NCBI RefSeq assembly: GCF_001750165.1
Contig: NZ_CP015411.1
Location: 4,068,501 to 4,132,500 of the forward strand
Length of the DNA stretch: 64,000 nt
Direction: 5' to 3'
From: Pseudoalteromonas luteoviolacea
GTDB taxonomy: Bacteria > Pseudomonadota > Gammaproteobacteria > Enterobacterales > Alteromonadaceae
The translations under genes and the position numbers were made by a program. This document shows positions 44,447 to 53,795 of this stretch, piece after piece. How positions within the stretch are numbered: the stretch's first letter is position 1; each line of letters begins with the position of its first letter. The notes below the pieces were generated by a model. It did not search any database, was not told the origin of the DNA, and saw only the letters and a list, made by a program, of their open reading frames with translations.

Positions 44447-46894
44447 ATGCGAGAAATAATAGTGAGAATATCAAAAATTCTCACATTAATTATGATTTCA
44501 ATCCCTATATATTCCTACGCATTGGATATGGGAAAATTTGATTCCAGTAACATTAAACTACTTCGAGGTTCTGGTACCTCTTCAGACATATTGACTCTAA
44601 CAAAGCCCAACTCTCATGGTATATCTTTCAATAGTCTTGATAAGTTTGTATTAAACGGCCGTTCTTTAAAAATCATAAATACCGGAAATTTTTATGGAGA
44701 AAGTAATAAAGCAGCACAAACAATCGTAATTAAATCTAGCAACATTCAACTTAACGCTGAAATAGAGCTGATAGGTGAACCTGCCGATATTATATTTTTA
44801 TCTCCACAGTCAGTTAGCTGTGACGGTTGTGTACTTAAAGAGTTTTCTCGCATAACATTTGCCACAGCGAACTCAACAGTTAATGCTACCAGCAACAAAA
44901 TAGGTAATTTAACACCAGTAATAGATAAAAGTGTTGTCGTAAAAAACCTACATGCTCCGGGCGCGCTTTCTGTTGATATCTTGTCAGACTCTTTAACTCT
45001 TGGCGACATTAATACCAACTTGCGAGCAAATAGATTACCTCAAGGTGGATATGAAATGAGTGATTCCGGCACTCACACCATCGGATCAGGTAGTATCAAC
45101 ATATTCCATGGTGAGCTAACCATTGATTATGAAAACCAAAAAATTATCAAGGTTCTTTATGAGGATAAATGGCTTGATTTAACAATAAATGACGTAAATT
45201 TAACCGCCTCAACCATTAAAGTTGCTAGTAGCGGCTCCATTAAATTTGCTAGAAATAGCTCTAGCGACCCAATAACAGTACTTGATACTAGTGCAAATGC
45301 ACTCAGTTCAGGTACCTATCGAGGTCATTTCCAACCTGTTCAAGAAGGAATCACCCTCACTGCATTTAATGGCGTGATCAGTAATTACGGTAAAATAAAA
45401 ACCGAAGGCAAGTTAAACCTTATTTCCGGAAAAATGCTTTTCAATGCTGGTGAATTAGAAGCAACTGATATAAAAATTGTAACGGGAACAAGCATATATA
45501 ACACTTACTCATCGACATCTAATACTACTGGTAGTATTAAAGCACATCGTGATTTAAATGTTTCATCTGGTAAAATTTATAATCAAAATAATGGGCAGAT
45601 TCGCGGTCACTCAATTATTTTAGCTACTGAGCAAGAAATCATAAACCAAAACAGTGCATCCATTGTTGGTAGCGACGTAGAGCTCTACTCGAAAAACAGT
45701 ATTGTAAGGAATGGCAGCGCTTATAGCTACGAACCTGACGATGATGAAAGTCTAGATAAAAATATTAACTGGTTGCAAGAAGAGGATGATCTTGATATTG
45801 GCCTTTTAGGTTTTACTGGTTTATACGAAGGTCATAAACTCAATTTTTCACCTGCAGCATTGATATTTGGCCATAATGTCAAAATAATTGCTAATCGCTT
45901 CGAAAATATAAACCCATATTTTGTTTGGAAAAAAAATGCAAATGCATGGGACAATGGTATTCCTCTCAACTCATTTAAATCAAAACAAGTAGCCGTTTAT
46001 GGTGAAAACAGCTTATTAATTGATGCGCCTAAATACGTACTAAATGTTTCAGCTGTGATGGGCGTAAACTCTGAATCTGGATTATTGAGAATAAACTCAA
46101 ACTTTGTTGATAACGAGCGATATCGAGTCTACGCATTTGCTGACTATATCCAAACAGATACAGAGAAAAAGCTTGTAGCAGATCTACATTTTTATTCGCC
46201 CCCTGGGTTTATCTACTCGTTTGGTAACTTCCATGCAAAAGGAAATACCGGCTTTACAAACAACACAGGATTTTTTCAAGTCTTTGGTGATGCAACTTTT
46301 GATTACCCTGCTGCTAAAGTTAAAAGCATTGGTATCAATATGGGTGATGAACTAAGAGAAAAAATCACGACACAATATTTCGACAACAGCGGATATTGTC
46401 ATTACCTACAATTATGGAGTACATCATCCACGCCTGTAGATTGCCCGACCACGGCAAGTACTACAACAATCAATAACAGTATTGTTTCTGTCGACCCTAA
46501 GCAGCAGGAAACTCTCTTCCATGTTGCAGGCAATGTCGCAGCAAACCAAGCTGAGCTTGTTTTGGGTAACCATGACCCACTATATCGAGTTAAAGAGCTA
46601 GCCTTAATTGACTTTGCTCGACGCGACGCAAAAACGTATGACGAAGGCAGGTTCGTTTCCTTTGATGGCTTTACCGAAAACCCAGAAAATGGCGATGTAT
46701 CAATCAATTATACCGTCAATAGAAAACACTGTTGGTACGAAAAATCAGACTACTTTTGCACCAATAGCAATCTTCCTGTGAAAGACGTCGTATGGGACGC
46801 AGACAAGTTTTGGGCAGAGGTAAAAAGCTATATTGATAAATTTAACGTCACTATCCAACGTTGGATTGACTCTGTAATCGCATTCTTCAGCTAG
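44447..46894 (+). CDS. TPS-domain exoprotein, filamentous-haemagglutinin-like
   Basis: This 815 aa protein is predicted to be exported. It has a signal peptide (cleavage near YSYA, residue 26) and a TPS-like N-terminal module. The segments NSHGISFNSLDKFVLNG and SPQSVSCDGCVLKEFS correspond to the conserved NxNG and NPNG/CxxC-type stretches of two-partner secretion exoproteins. Beta-helix strands follow to about residue 420 (GKLNLISGKMLFNAGELEAT and similar). The C-terminal half has no recognisable repeat. It ends 12 bases before the next gene, which has its own signal peptide. The pair may be a split or two-component version of a single CdiA/FhaB-like protein. The ribosome site is weak. Confidence 0.7.
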   Translation: MREIIVRISKILTLIMISIPIYSYALDMGKFDSSNIKLLRGSGTSSDILTLTKPNSHGISFNSLDKFVLNGRSLKIINTGNFYGESNKAAQTIVIKSSNIQLNAEIELIGEPADIIFLSPQSVSCDGCVLKEFSRITFATANSTVNATSNKIGNLTPVIDKSVVVKNLHAPGALSVDILSDSLTLGDINTNLRANRLPQGGYEMSDSGTHTIGSGSINIFHGELTIDYENQKIIKVLYEDKWLDLTINDVNLTASTIKVASSGSIKFARNSSSDPITVLDTSANALSSGTYRGHFQPVQEGITLTAFNGVISNYGKIKTEGKLNLISGKMLFNAGELEATDIKIVTGTSIYNTYSSTSNTTGSIKAHRDLNVSSGKIYNQNNGQIRGHSIILATEQEIINQNSASIVGSDVELYSKNSIVRNGSAYSYEPDDDESLDKNINWLQEEDDLDIGLLGFTGLYEGHKLNFSPAALIFGHNVKIIANRFENINPYFVWKKNANAWDNGIPLNSFKSKQVAVYGENSLLIDAPKYVLNVSAVMGVNSESGLLRINSNFVDNERYRVYAFADYIQTDTEKKLVADLHFYSPPGFIYSFGNFHAKGNTGFTNNTGFFQVFGDATFDYPAAKVKSIGINMGDELREKITTQYFDNSGYCHYLQLWSTSSTPVDCPTTASTTTINNSIVSVDPKQQETLFHVAGNVAANQAELVLGNHDPLYRVKELALIDFARRDAKTYDEGRFVSFDGFTENPENGDVSINYTVNRKHCWYEKSDYFCTNSNLPVKDVVWDADKFWAEVKSYIDKFNVTIQRWIDSVIAFFS

Positions 46895-46906
46895 TAAGGA
46901 ACATGA

Positions 46907-49900
46907 ATGTCAATTAATCATTTATATCCAGAAGAAAAGTATTATCAGAAGTGGCATAAACTCACTTCTGCATTTTTAGTTTTCCTTTTTATATTTCAAG
47001 CTACTTTTCCATCCGTCGCTATGGCGGCACAACTCATCTCTAATAATCAAATAAAAACAGATTTAGAGAGCACTTTACAGTTTGAACGTGTCAATGACAG
47101 AAAATATCAATACAAGAAAATAGAGTATGTCGAAGAAAATTTAAATAACTTTGCAACAATTGAGACTTTTTATAATCGTCTAAATAATGGTTATCGACGT
47201 TATTTACCTTCTCCTATTTATCTGCCGATCATGACCGGCGGCGTAGCCGCTATCATTCCTCTCTATCAAGTTGATAAACAAGTTGGCGACGCATATGTAC
47301 AATCTCGTTATATACGCTCGCAGATATTTAGCCAATTAGGGCAACAAATGATCGACTTCACTGGAGGCGATGGATCATCGAGTGCCCAATTACAAAACGA
47401 ACGAGCGCAAGTGCAAAAGCTTTATGACAATGCTCTGGACTTTGCCATTAATAATGAAAAAGTATTCGGTGAACCGTTAAATGGAACAACTCAGTCCTTT
47501 GATATGATCTGGCCTGAGTATCGAGAGATCAATGGTGAAAGAGTACTCGTACCGATTGTATATCTTACTCAGGACACCATTAAAAATAATAAGATTGATA
47601 GTCATGTTGTTAAGTTCGAAGGACGTAAGGTCACTTGGGGCAGTATTACTTCAAATGGTCAAGACCTATTGACTGGCAGAGACACCATTTTACGAACTTT
47701 GAATGACTTAACCAACAACGGTGGTCACATCTCTTCTAGTGGAGATTTGAACTTGCACGTTGGAGGTACTCTTAAAAATATTTCAGGTCAACTGAGCGCA
47801 AGCGAAAACGTCAATATTCTTGCAACAAACCTTGAGCATAAAACACTTGTTCATAGATTTCACCATCAGTATGGCAATGGTGCATACCTCACAGAGTACT
47901 TAGATACTCCGGCGACAATAAAAGCTCATAACGGCAATATACGGATCCGCACCTATGGTGATATTGAGGTGCAAGGCGCACAAATTGTCGCACCTTCTGG
48001 TTTCATTGAGATGAATGCGACTGGCGACATCTCTATTGAATCAATCGCTCTGAACTCTAGTTCTAACTCTTCTGGGCAAGGGTATAAGTATCAACAATCA
48101 GATATTGAAGTTGTTCAAAGTAAATTATCAGCCAAAGAAACCATTAGTTTAATGGCATCTGGCGCCATTTTACTTGATGCTGCAATCATTGGCTCAGACC
48201 AAGGTGCCATCGAATTGGTTGCAAACAATGGTATTCAGATCCTAGATGCCAAAGGTCAACACCAAAGTACGAAGCACCAGAAGTTTAGAAAAACCACCGT
48301 TGATGAGCAAATATTCGAGTCTTTTGTTATTCGCTCAGCTTTAGAGGCAGGTAAAGGAGTCAAAATTACTTCTAACTTTGGCGATATTACGCTAAGAGCA
48401 GCAAAACTAACATCTACAGATGGCACTCAAATTAGTGCACACAATGGCCGGGTCAACTTATTACTTGCTACAGAGCAAAATAACTACTTTTACAACAAAG
48501 TTAAGAAAGGTACTTGGAAGATAAAAACAAGAACCATTCAAAATCAGGAAGATATCCCTGTTTACAACCAAGTCATTGGTGGTATTCAAGTGAATGCAAC
48601 ACACGGCATTACACTGGATCTTGGCACATATGAAGGTCAAACGATTTCAAATGTAATCGATGGTTTCAGAGACTCTACAAACCTTAAGTGGATGGCGAGT
48701 ATTTATGATGACAATAAGGTGGCATGTCCAAACCTAAGCTCTGCTCACCATCACAGTGGTATCCACCCTGACATCTACCAAATGATGCGTGCGGATAGTG
48801 ACTTTACTAATTGTAGTGGCAATTTAATTGACGTCGTACAAAAGAAACTAGAACGCATCCAAGTGGACAAATCCACCAGCACATTAAGCCCAGCAGCGAT
48901 GGCCGTAATTGCGATTGCAGTCTCAGTTGCTATGGGACCTGGCGGAATGGAACTTGTCGGCACTGGTGGCAAAATTGGTGTTACATCGAGTAAGTTTTTA
49001 ACCGGTGCACTGCAAGCTGGCGCGACTTCAATTGCAACACAAGCTGCAACTAGTTTAGCGAGTGGACATGGTATTGATGGCACAATCGAAAAACTAGTCA
49101 GTAGTGACAATATTCGCTCTCTTGCAGCCTCTATGGTCACGGCTGGTATCGTCGCTGAAATTGGCGCACTTGAGCTCTTTGGCCAAGCAAGTCCTAGTGC
49201 TGACCTAATCAGTAAAGATACGCTTATAGCTTTGGGTAACCAAACTGTTGACTCTGTTATTAATACAACTATCAGCGCCAGTGTAACAACATTGATGGAA
49301 GGCGGTGATCCCAGCATGATTAAAGATGCCTTGATGAACTCGCTAAGCAACATTGCAATCGATGCATTAGGCAAACAAATGGCTGAAGAAATCGGACGGT
49401 TAGCCGATGCAGACACGATAAGTGAAGGGCTTAGATATGTATCTCATGCTGCTTTAGGCTGCGCAATTGGTGTCGCAAAGGCAGATCAAAGTGACTCTGT
49501 AAGCTCTAACTTGGGTTGTTCTTCAGGTGCCACTGGGGCTGTGATAGGCGAAGTGATCTCTGACAAATACAAATCATCACAAGGGTATGACACTCGAAAG
49601 AAAAACTTAGATAATCAGCTCAAAGCGTTGGGGTTAACTGCTGAAACATACAAAGACTTAAGTTTTGAAGAGTCAAAAGCGGCGTTTAACCAAAAAGCGG
49701 ACATTGACAATCAGCTGAAAACCTTAAATCAAATCAAGGAAACAGGTGTCGATTTAGGCAAACTAGCTGCTGCAACTTCTGCATTGATTGTTGGTGCTGA
49801 GGCAAATATTGCAACGAGTACCGCAGAAAATGCCGCTGAAAATAACGCCTTTTGGTTTGTATTGCAGGCTGCATACCTGACTTTAAAAGCATACGATGTC

Positions 49901-50812
49901 TATCAAACTGTTCAAGCTACCGGTGAATTACTAAAAGAGTTTACCAATGCGGGGGAAGACAGAAGAGAAGAGATATTATTTGAACTAGGTAAAACACTTG
50001 CCGTTGAAGTTGTAGTGGGTAAAACCGCTTCCGAAGGGCTTGATTTGCTTATTCAAAAAGCCCGCAAATCCAATATGATACCAGAAACGCTACTCACTGA
50101 GGTAAATAGCTACTATGGTCACTTTACGAACGGAACACCAAACAATTACTCAATTGGTGCATCGCAAACTAATAGTACAAGTGGAATAAACAACCACAAA
50201 ATACCTACAAACAAGTCTCGTGATATTGTTGGTGCACTTAATGAAAAAGATGCAGCAAAAGTCTCTGAAAGAGGGCATATTAATAAATGTAGTATCAATG
50301 GCTCTGCCTGTGAAATTGATCTTGAAACAGATGAACAGCACATGGTTAATGATTTTTCAAAGAACCTTTCAACCATGAAAAGCCACGAACGTGGTCAAAA
50401 ATTAGAGGAAATCGTCGAGTCGGTATTAACCAGAGACGGTAACTTAACGCCTATTGATGGAACTTATAGAAACATAAATGGTGTCGACCACTTGCACCTG
50501 CTTAAAGACAGTAACGGCAATGTGAAAGCAGTACTAGCTTTAGACAGTAAGCAAAATAAGCAAAGTGGTAACTGGTCAGATACTCGACATGGTTCAATTA
50601 AACTATCAACCAAAGGGGCTGGCAATAATGTACAATTAACCGATGATTGGTTTAGAGCCGTGGCAAAACACCTGAAAGATGCTGGTAAAGTCGATGCGGC
50701 AAACCACATAACAAAGGCATTGGACAACAATACGTTGATTAAAGGTGTCGCGACAATTAACCCTCGCAGCCAAAAGTTGATAATTGTACCAGTTAAATCG
50801 TTCGACGATTAA
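46907..50812 (+). CDS. CdiA-like protein with beta-helix, DUF637-like region and C-terminal toxin domain
   Basis: This 1301 aa protein has a signal peptide (hydrophobic core about 20-34, cleavage near VAMA, residue 40) and a beta-helical filamentous-haemagglutinin region (about 240-590; GGHISSSGDLNLHVGGTLKN). A DUF637/pretoxin-like region follows (about 650-900; AALGCAIGVAKADQ, CSSGATGAVIGEVISD). The C-terminal tip has a pattern compatible with a restriction-like nuclease: Glu1168, Asp1194 in GVDHL, and Asp1213-x-Lys1215 in LDSKQ. An Imm49-like gene follows 11 bases later, as expected for toxin and immunity. The nuclease assignment is inference. The N-terminal TPS module sits in the preceding gene. 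Confidence 0.78.
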   Translation: MSINHLYPEEKYYQKWHKLTSAFLVFLFIFQATFPSVAMAAQLISNNQIKTDLESTLQFERVNDRKYQYKKIEYVEENLNNFATIETFYNRLNNGYRRYLPSPIYLPIMTGGVAAIIPLYQVDKQVGDAYVQSRYIRSQIFSQLGQQMIDFTGGDGSSSAQLQNERAQVQKLYDNALDFAINNEKVFGEPLNGTTQSFDMIWPEYREINGERVLVPIVYLTQDTIKNNKIDSHVVKFEGRKVTWGSITSNGQDLLTGRDTILRTLNDLTNNGGHISSSGDLNLHVGGTLKNISGQLSASENVNILATNLEHKTLVHRFHHQYGNGAYLTEYLDTPATIKAHNGNIRIRTYGDIEVQGAQIVAPSGFIEMNATGDISIESIALNSSSNSSGQGYKYQQSDIEVVQSKLSAKETISLMASGAILLDAAIIGSDQGAIELVANNGIQILDAKGQHQSTKHQKFRKTTVDEQIFESFVIRSALEAGKGVKITSNFGDITLRAAKLTSTDGTQISAHNGRVNLLLATEQNNYFYNKVKKGTWKIKTRTIQNQEDIPVYNQVIGGIQVNATHGITLDLGTYEGQTISNVIDGFRDSTNLKWMASIYDDNKVACPNLSSAHHHSGIHPDIYQMMRADSDFTNCSGNLIDVVQKKLERIQVDKSTSTLSPAAMAVIAIAVSVAMGPGGMELVGTGGKIGVTSSKFLTGALQAGATSIATQAATSLASGHGIDGTIEKLVSSDNIRSLAASMVTAGIVAEIGALELFGQASPSADLISKDTLIALGNQTVDSVINTTISASVTTLMEGGDPSMIKDALMNSLSNIAIDALGKQMAEEIGRLADADTISEGLRYVSHAALGCAIGVAKADQSDSVSSNLGCSSGATGAVIGEVISDKYKSSQGYDTRKKNLDNQLKALGLTAETYKDLSFEESKAAFNQKADIDNQLKTLNQIKETGVDLGKLAAATSALIVGAEANIATSTAENAAENNAFWFVLQAAYLTLKAYDVYQTVQATGELLKEFTNAGEDRREEILFELGKTLAVEVVVGKTASEGLDLLIQKARKSNMIPETLLTEVNSYYGHFTNGTPNNYSIGASQTNSTSGINNHKIPTNKSRDIVGALNEKDAAKVSERGHINKCSINGSACEIDLETDEQHMVNDFSKNLSTMKSHERGQKLEEIVESVLTRDGNLTPIDGTYRNINGVDHLHLLKDSNGNVKAVLALDSKQNKQSGNWSDTRHGSIKLSTKGAGNNVQLTDDWFRAVAKHLKDAGKVDAANHITKALDNNTLIKGVATINPRSQKLIIVPVKSFDD

Positions 50813-50823
50813 GTGAAGCAAAA

Positions 50824-51738
50824 ATGAAAGTTGATAAAATAGAGGGTTTACGGTGCCTAGAGGTGCATAAAAACAGTGGGATTGAACATTACCCACAAGC
50901 ACTTGAGCTGTTGAACCGAGGTGAAGGTAGTCGTTCAGGCTGTGGCTTAACTTTTAGTGGTGATATGGCAGAAATCGCTCAGCATGCCTATTTTGCAGAG
51001 TCTGATTTACTGAAAGCTAAGCAATATGCCTATTTGTCTGCAAAAGCAAAAATCATCCAATTGCAAGAGAAACCTCTGAGCTCCCTAGACACAGTGGATA
51101 TGCTCAATATCGTGCTCATCAGTGACAATGCTGAGTTACTCCATTGGTATAGTCAGTATGTCACATATATTTATAGTGACCACAATCGGGTGCTGCATCG
51201 CAACAAAGTGGGGTCACTTGATTACCTTTACTTACAGCGCCATTTGGCGCTGCAAGGAAAGTTTGATTTATTGGGGGAGCGCGCTGAGTATATTTTGGCA
51301 AACCCACCTGGTAAAGCAAACCTCAAGTATCAAGTTGACCATGAGTTTTACCTGGGTTTGGCTACTGGGGATATGGAAAAAATGGCAGAAGCCATTCGCT
51401 TTTTATGCAGCAAAGCTGGGGTGAGAAAGCGTAACTTTTCTGACTCAAACTGCCCATCTCAGCACTTTATGTCTCCAACCTCATTGATGCTTGGTAAAAT
51501 CGCCAACTTATCTGGCTATGAGCTTGATATTGAAGATGAAATGTACCCTAACGAGCTGGTAAAAATAGCGCCATTAAGCGAATATGACGACCAGTTTGAC
51601 TACATTAAATCGCTAGACATATATACTGAGTTTAAGAGTGATAGCTTTGCTGATATAGAAAGATTTACTCCAAAACCGCCAGGACAGTATAATATCGATA
51701 TAACCGTTCAATCTAAACCGAACGAAAAGCGACCTTAA
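50824..51738 (+). CDS. Imm49-like immunity protein
   Basis: This 304 aa soluble, mostly helical protein resembles the Imm49 family from memory. The matching stretches are a central LLHWYSQYV segment, LDYLYLQRHLALQGKFDLLGERAEYIL, KYQVDHEFYLGLATGDMEKM, and a late SGYELDIEDEMYPNELV. It has no signal peptide, fitting cytoplasmic neutralisation of a nuclease. It follows the CdiA-like gene by 11 bases and ends at a strong terminator, completing a three-gene cassette. Confidence 0.7.
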   Translation: MKVDKIEGLRCLEVHKNSGIEHYPQALELLNRGEGSRSGCGLTFSGDMAEIAQHAYFAESDLLKAKQYAYLSAKAKIIQLQEKPLSSLDTVDMLNIVLISDNAELLHWYSQYVTYIYSDHNRVLHRNKVGSLDYLYLQRHLALQGKFDLLGERAEYILANPPGKANLKYQVDHEFYLGLATGDMEKMAEAIRFLCSKAGVRKRNFSDSNCPSQHFMSPTSLMLGKIANLSGYELDIEDEMYPNELVKIAPLSEYDDQFDYIKSLDIYTEFKSDSFADIERFTPKPPGQYNIDITVQSKPNEKRP

Positions 51739-51749
51739 CCAACTAAATG

Positions 51750-51775
51750 GGGCAAGCGATTAGCTTGCCCTTTTT
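51750..51775 (+). terminator. Intrinsic terminator after the immunity gene
   Basis: GGGCAAGC (51750-51757) pairs with GCTTGCCC (51763-51770) around a five-base loop and is followed by five T residues. It closes the CdiA-like cassette. Confidence 0.93.
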
Positions 51776-51795
51776 AAGTAAAATAGAGGCAACCG

Positions 51796-52242
51796 ATGTC
51801 AGAAGAACAAAACACACCATTACAATTAAATGAGTTTTCAAAAGATGCCAAAAACCGCAGTGAGTTTTTTTATAACTTTGTAAAAAATCAGAATCTGACA
51901 CTTTTACCTGGACGCTATGGCGGTGAGTATAATAATGACCACGTTGCGATTGGTGAAGAGAATGGCGAATTCTTGCTCTTTTTTGGCACCAAGATCCAGC
52001 CAGAAGGCGAAGGTATTCAGCTTGACCCACACGCCATGGGGCCGTTTATGCAAGGCAGTGTCGAATGGCTAAAAATGATTGTACTCGCTATGCGTCAATC
52101 AAAGGGCCTTGATGAAGCAACGCTCACGCGTTTTGAGCAAGCGATTGATACACGTAGTATTCGTGTCAGCGTGTTATTTGTTGACCTTGAAAAAAGAGGC
52201 CTATCTTTGCTACCAATTTATGTAGAGTCATTTCAAGACTAA
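51796..52242 (+). CDS. Hypothetical cytoplasmic protein
   Basis: This 148 aa protein is not one I recognise. It has no signal peptide or membrane helix. A GAGG ribosome site precedes the ATG. Its start lies only 20 bases after the terminator of the immunity gene, so its promoter must sit within the end of that gene, or it depends on read-through. It may be an unrelated core gene or a second member of the cassette. Confidence 0.6.
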   Translation: MSEEQNTPLQLNEFSKDAKNRSEFFYNFVKNQNLTLLPGRYGGEYNNDHVAIGEENGEFLLFFGTKIQPEGEGIQLDPHAMGPFMQGSVEWLKMIVLAMRQSKGLDEATLTRFEQAIDTRSIRVSVLFVDLEKRGLSLLPIYVESFQD

Positions 52243-52262
52243 TTACAACTCTCAATCAAATA

Positions 52263-52289
52263 GATAGCGCCAACCACAGTGGCGCTATC
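52263..52289. terminator. 10-bp hairpin between convergent genes
   Basis: GATAGCGCCA pairs with TGGCGCTATC around a seven-base loop, between the ends of the 51796 gene and rlmM. It is probably a shared terminator, although T runs are weak. Confidence 0.55.
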
Positions 52290-52322
52290 ACATCCAGCTC
52301 GTCAAAGTATCGTATTTGACAA

Positions 52323-53408
52323 CTAGCTATACAAATTTTGCGGGACTTTTAAGACCTGAATATGCACGGTGACTTCTTCGCGGTCATGATATAAGTGCTT
52401 GGCTTGTAGCTTATAACCGACATTATAATGAGCCAGCTCATCATCAATCAGCTGCAAACACTCATACACACTATCAAAACGTTTTTTCATTGGCAACTTA
52501 AGGTTGAAGATGAGTTCCTTGGCAAAACCATTGACTATCCAGTCAATCATCAGCTGAGTTACTTTACTTGGTTTTTCAACCATGTCACACACCAGCCAAT
52601 CAATATTGCGTTTTTCTGGGCGGTATTTAAAGCCATCTTCTCTAAAGTGCTTCACTTGACCACTTTCCATCAGCTTGTCATTCATCGGGCCATTGTCAAT
52701 GGCGGCGACAAACATACCACGTCTAACTAGTTGATAGGTCCAGCCTCCTGGGCAAGCGCCCAAATCAACACCCCGCATACCCGGACGAACACGATCTTCT
52801 GCTTGCTCTTTGGTTAAAAAGACATTAAACGCTTCATCTAGCTTTAACGTCGAGCGGCTTGGACCGTCTGAGGGCATTTTAAGCCGAGGGATCCCCATAA
52901 AAAATGGTGAGTTATTATCACTAAATGAGTAGCCCACATAAGCAGTATCGTTTGCTAAAAACAGAATATGTAGTACAGGCTTTTGTGGCTTGACGTTACG
53001 CGTTAGCTTATTTTGCTTCTCAAGCGATTTGGCCAATGGCGTCGAAATCTTCTTACAAAACTTCGACAGCTCTTTGCCTTCGTTTGTATCAGGTGTTTCT
53101 ACACGTAAATCTCCACACAACGGGAAATCCGCGACACATTGCTTAATCTCACCGACACGATCTTCCAATGGCATGTTTGTCAGCAAAGTACCTGCAAACC
53201 ACTGTCTTGCAAATACCAAGCTTTTAAAATCGATTTGCTTAACCAGCCGCTCTGCTTCGTCTTTGGCATAGCACTCAAAGGTCACAAACCCAGTATTTGG
53301 CTTGGCTTTGACATACCCAGCAACGCCTTGTTGCATTGCATGGTGATTAATTTCAGCAGCCGCATCACTTTCAAAACCGCTACGACAGTAAATAACTACA
53401 CTCGACAT
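52323..53408 (-). CDS. rlmM: 23S rRNA (cytidine-2'-O)-methyltransferase RlmM
   Basis: RlmM methylates C2498 of 23S rRNA in E. coli. The 361 aa length is usual. A THUMP-like N-terminal part precedes the Rossmann methyltransferase domain, with SAM-binding GVDLGACPGGWTYQLVRRGM and a downstream DWLVCDMVEKP containing the catalytic aspartate. The C-terminal KLPMKKRFDSV fits the K-D-K-E tetrad. Confidence 0.94.
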   Translation of the reverse strand: MSSVVIYCRSGFESDAAAEINHHAMQQGVAGYVKAKPNTGFVTFECYAKDEAERLVKQIDFKSLVFARQWFAGTLLTNMPLEDRVGEIKQCVADFPLCGDLRVETPDTNEGKELSKFCKKISTPLAKSLEKQNKLTRNVKPQKPVLHILFLANDTAYVGYSFSDNNSPFFMGIPRLKMPSDGPSRSTLKLDEAFNVFLTKEQAEDRVRPGMRGVDLGACPGGWTYQLVRRGMFVAAIDNGPMNDKLMESGQVKHFREDGFKYRPEKRNIDWLVCDMVEKPSKVTQLMIDWIVNGFAKELIFNLKLPMKKRFDSVYECLQLIDDELAHYNVGYKLQAKHLYHDREEVTVHIQVLKVPQNLYS

Positions 53409-53426
53409 TGTTTCAATATTTCCAAA

Positions 53427-53795
53427 TTAAAGAGGTTGCTTAGCGGCTTTAACAATCAGTATTAGCCAACCAATAATAAAACACACTCCACCGATAGGAG
53501 TGATAGGCCCTAGCCACTTTGCACCAGTCAGGGCCAATAAATATAAACTGCCACTAAATAGCAAAATACCCACTATAAATGCAAAGCCAGCCCATTTAAG
53601 CTGCATGCCCCACTTAATCAAGAGCGCCACAGCAATAAGGGCTAAGCCATGTGTCATTTGATATTGTGCCGCAGTTTTAAAGATCCCCACTGCATAATCA
53701 CTCACATGGTGCTTCAAACCATGGGCAGCAAACGCCCCTAATGCTACTGACAACATGCAAAAGACACTGCCAGCTAATAAAAATAGGTTAGCCAT
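53427..53795 (-). CDS. DUF423 family small membrane protein
   Basis: The 122 aa protein has four hydrophobic helices and the DUF423 hallmark LGAFAAHGLKHH near the N-terminus. The function is unknown. I chose the ATG at 53795, which starts the conserved region and has a GAGA-like ribosome site. The open frame extends to 53843 into the upstream hydrolase gene. It overlaps the end of that gene by eight bases, so they are probably co-transcribed. Confidence 0.85.
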   Translation of the reverse strand: MANLFLLAGSVFCMLSVALGAFAAHGLKHHVSDYAVGIFKTAAQYQMTHGLALIAVALLIKWGMQLKWAGFAFIVGILLFSGSLYLLALTGAKWLGPITPIGGVCFIIGWLILIVKAAKQPL

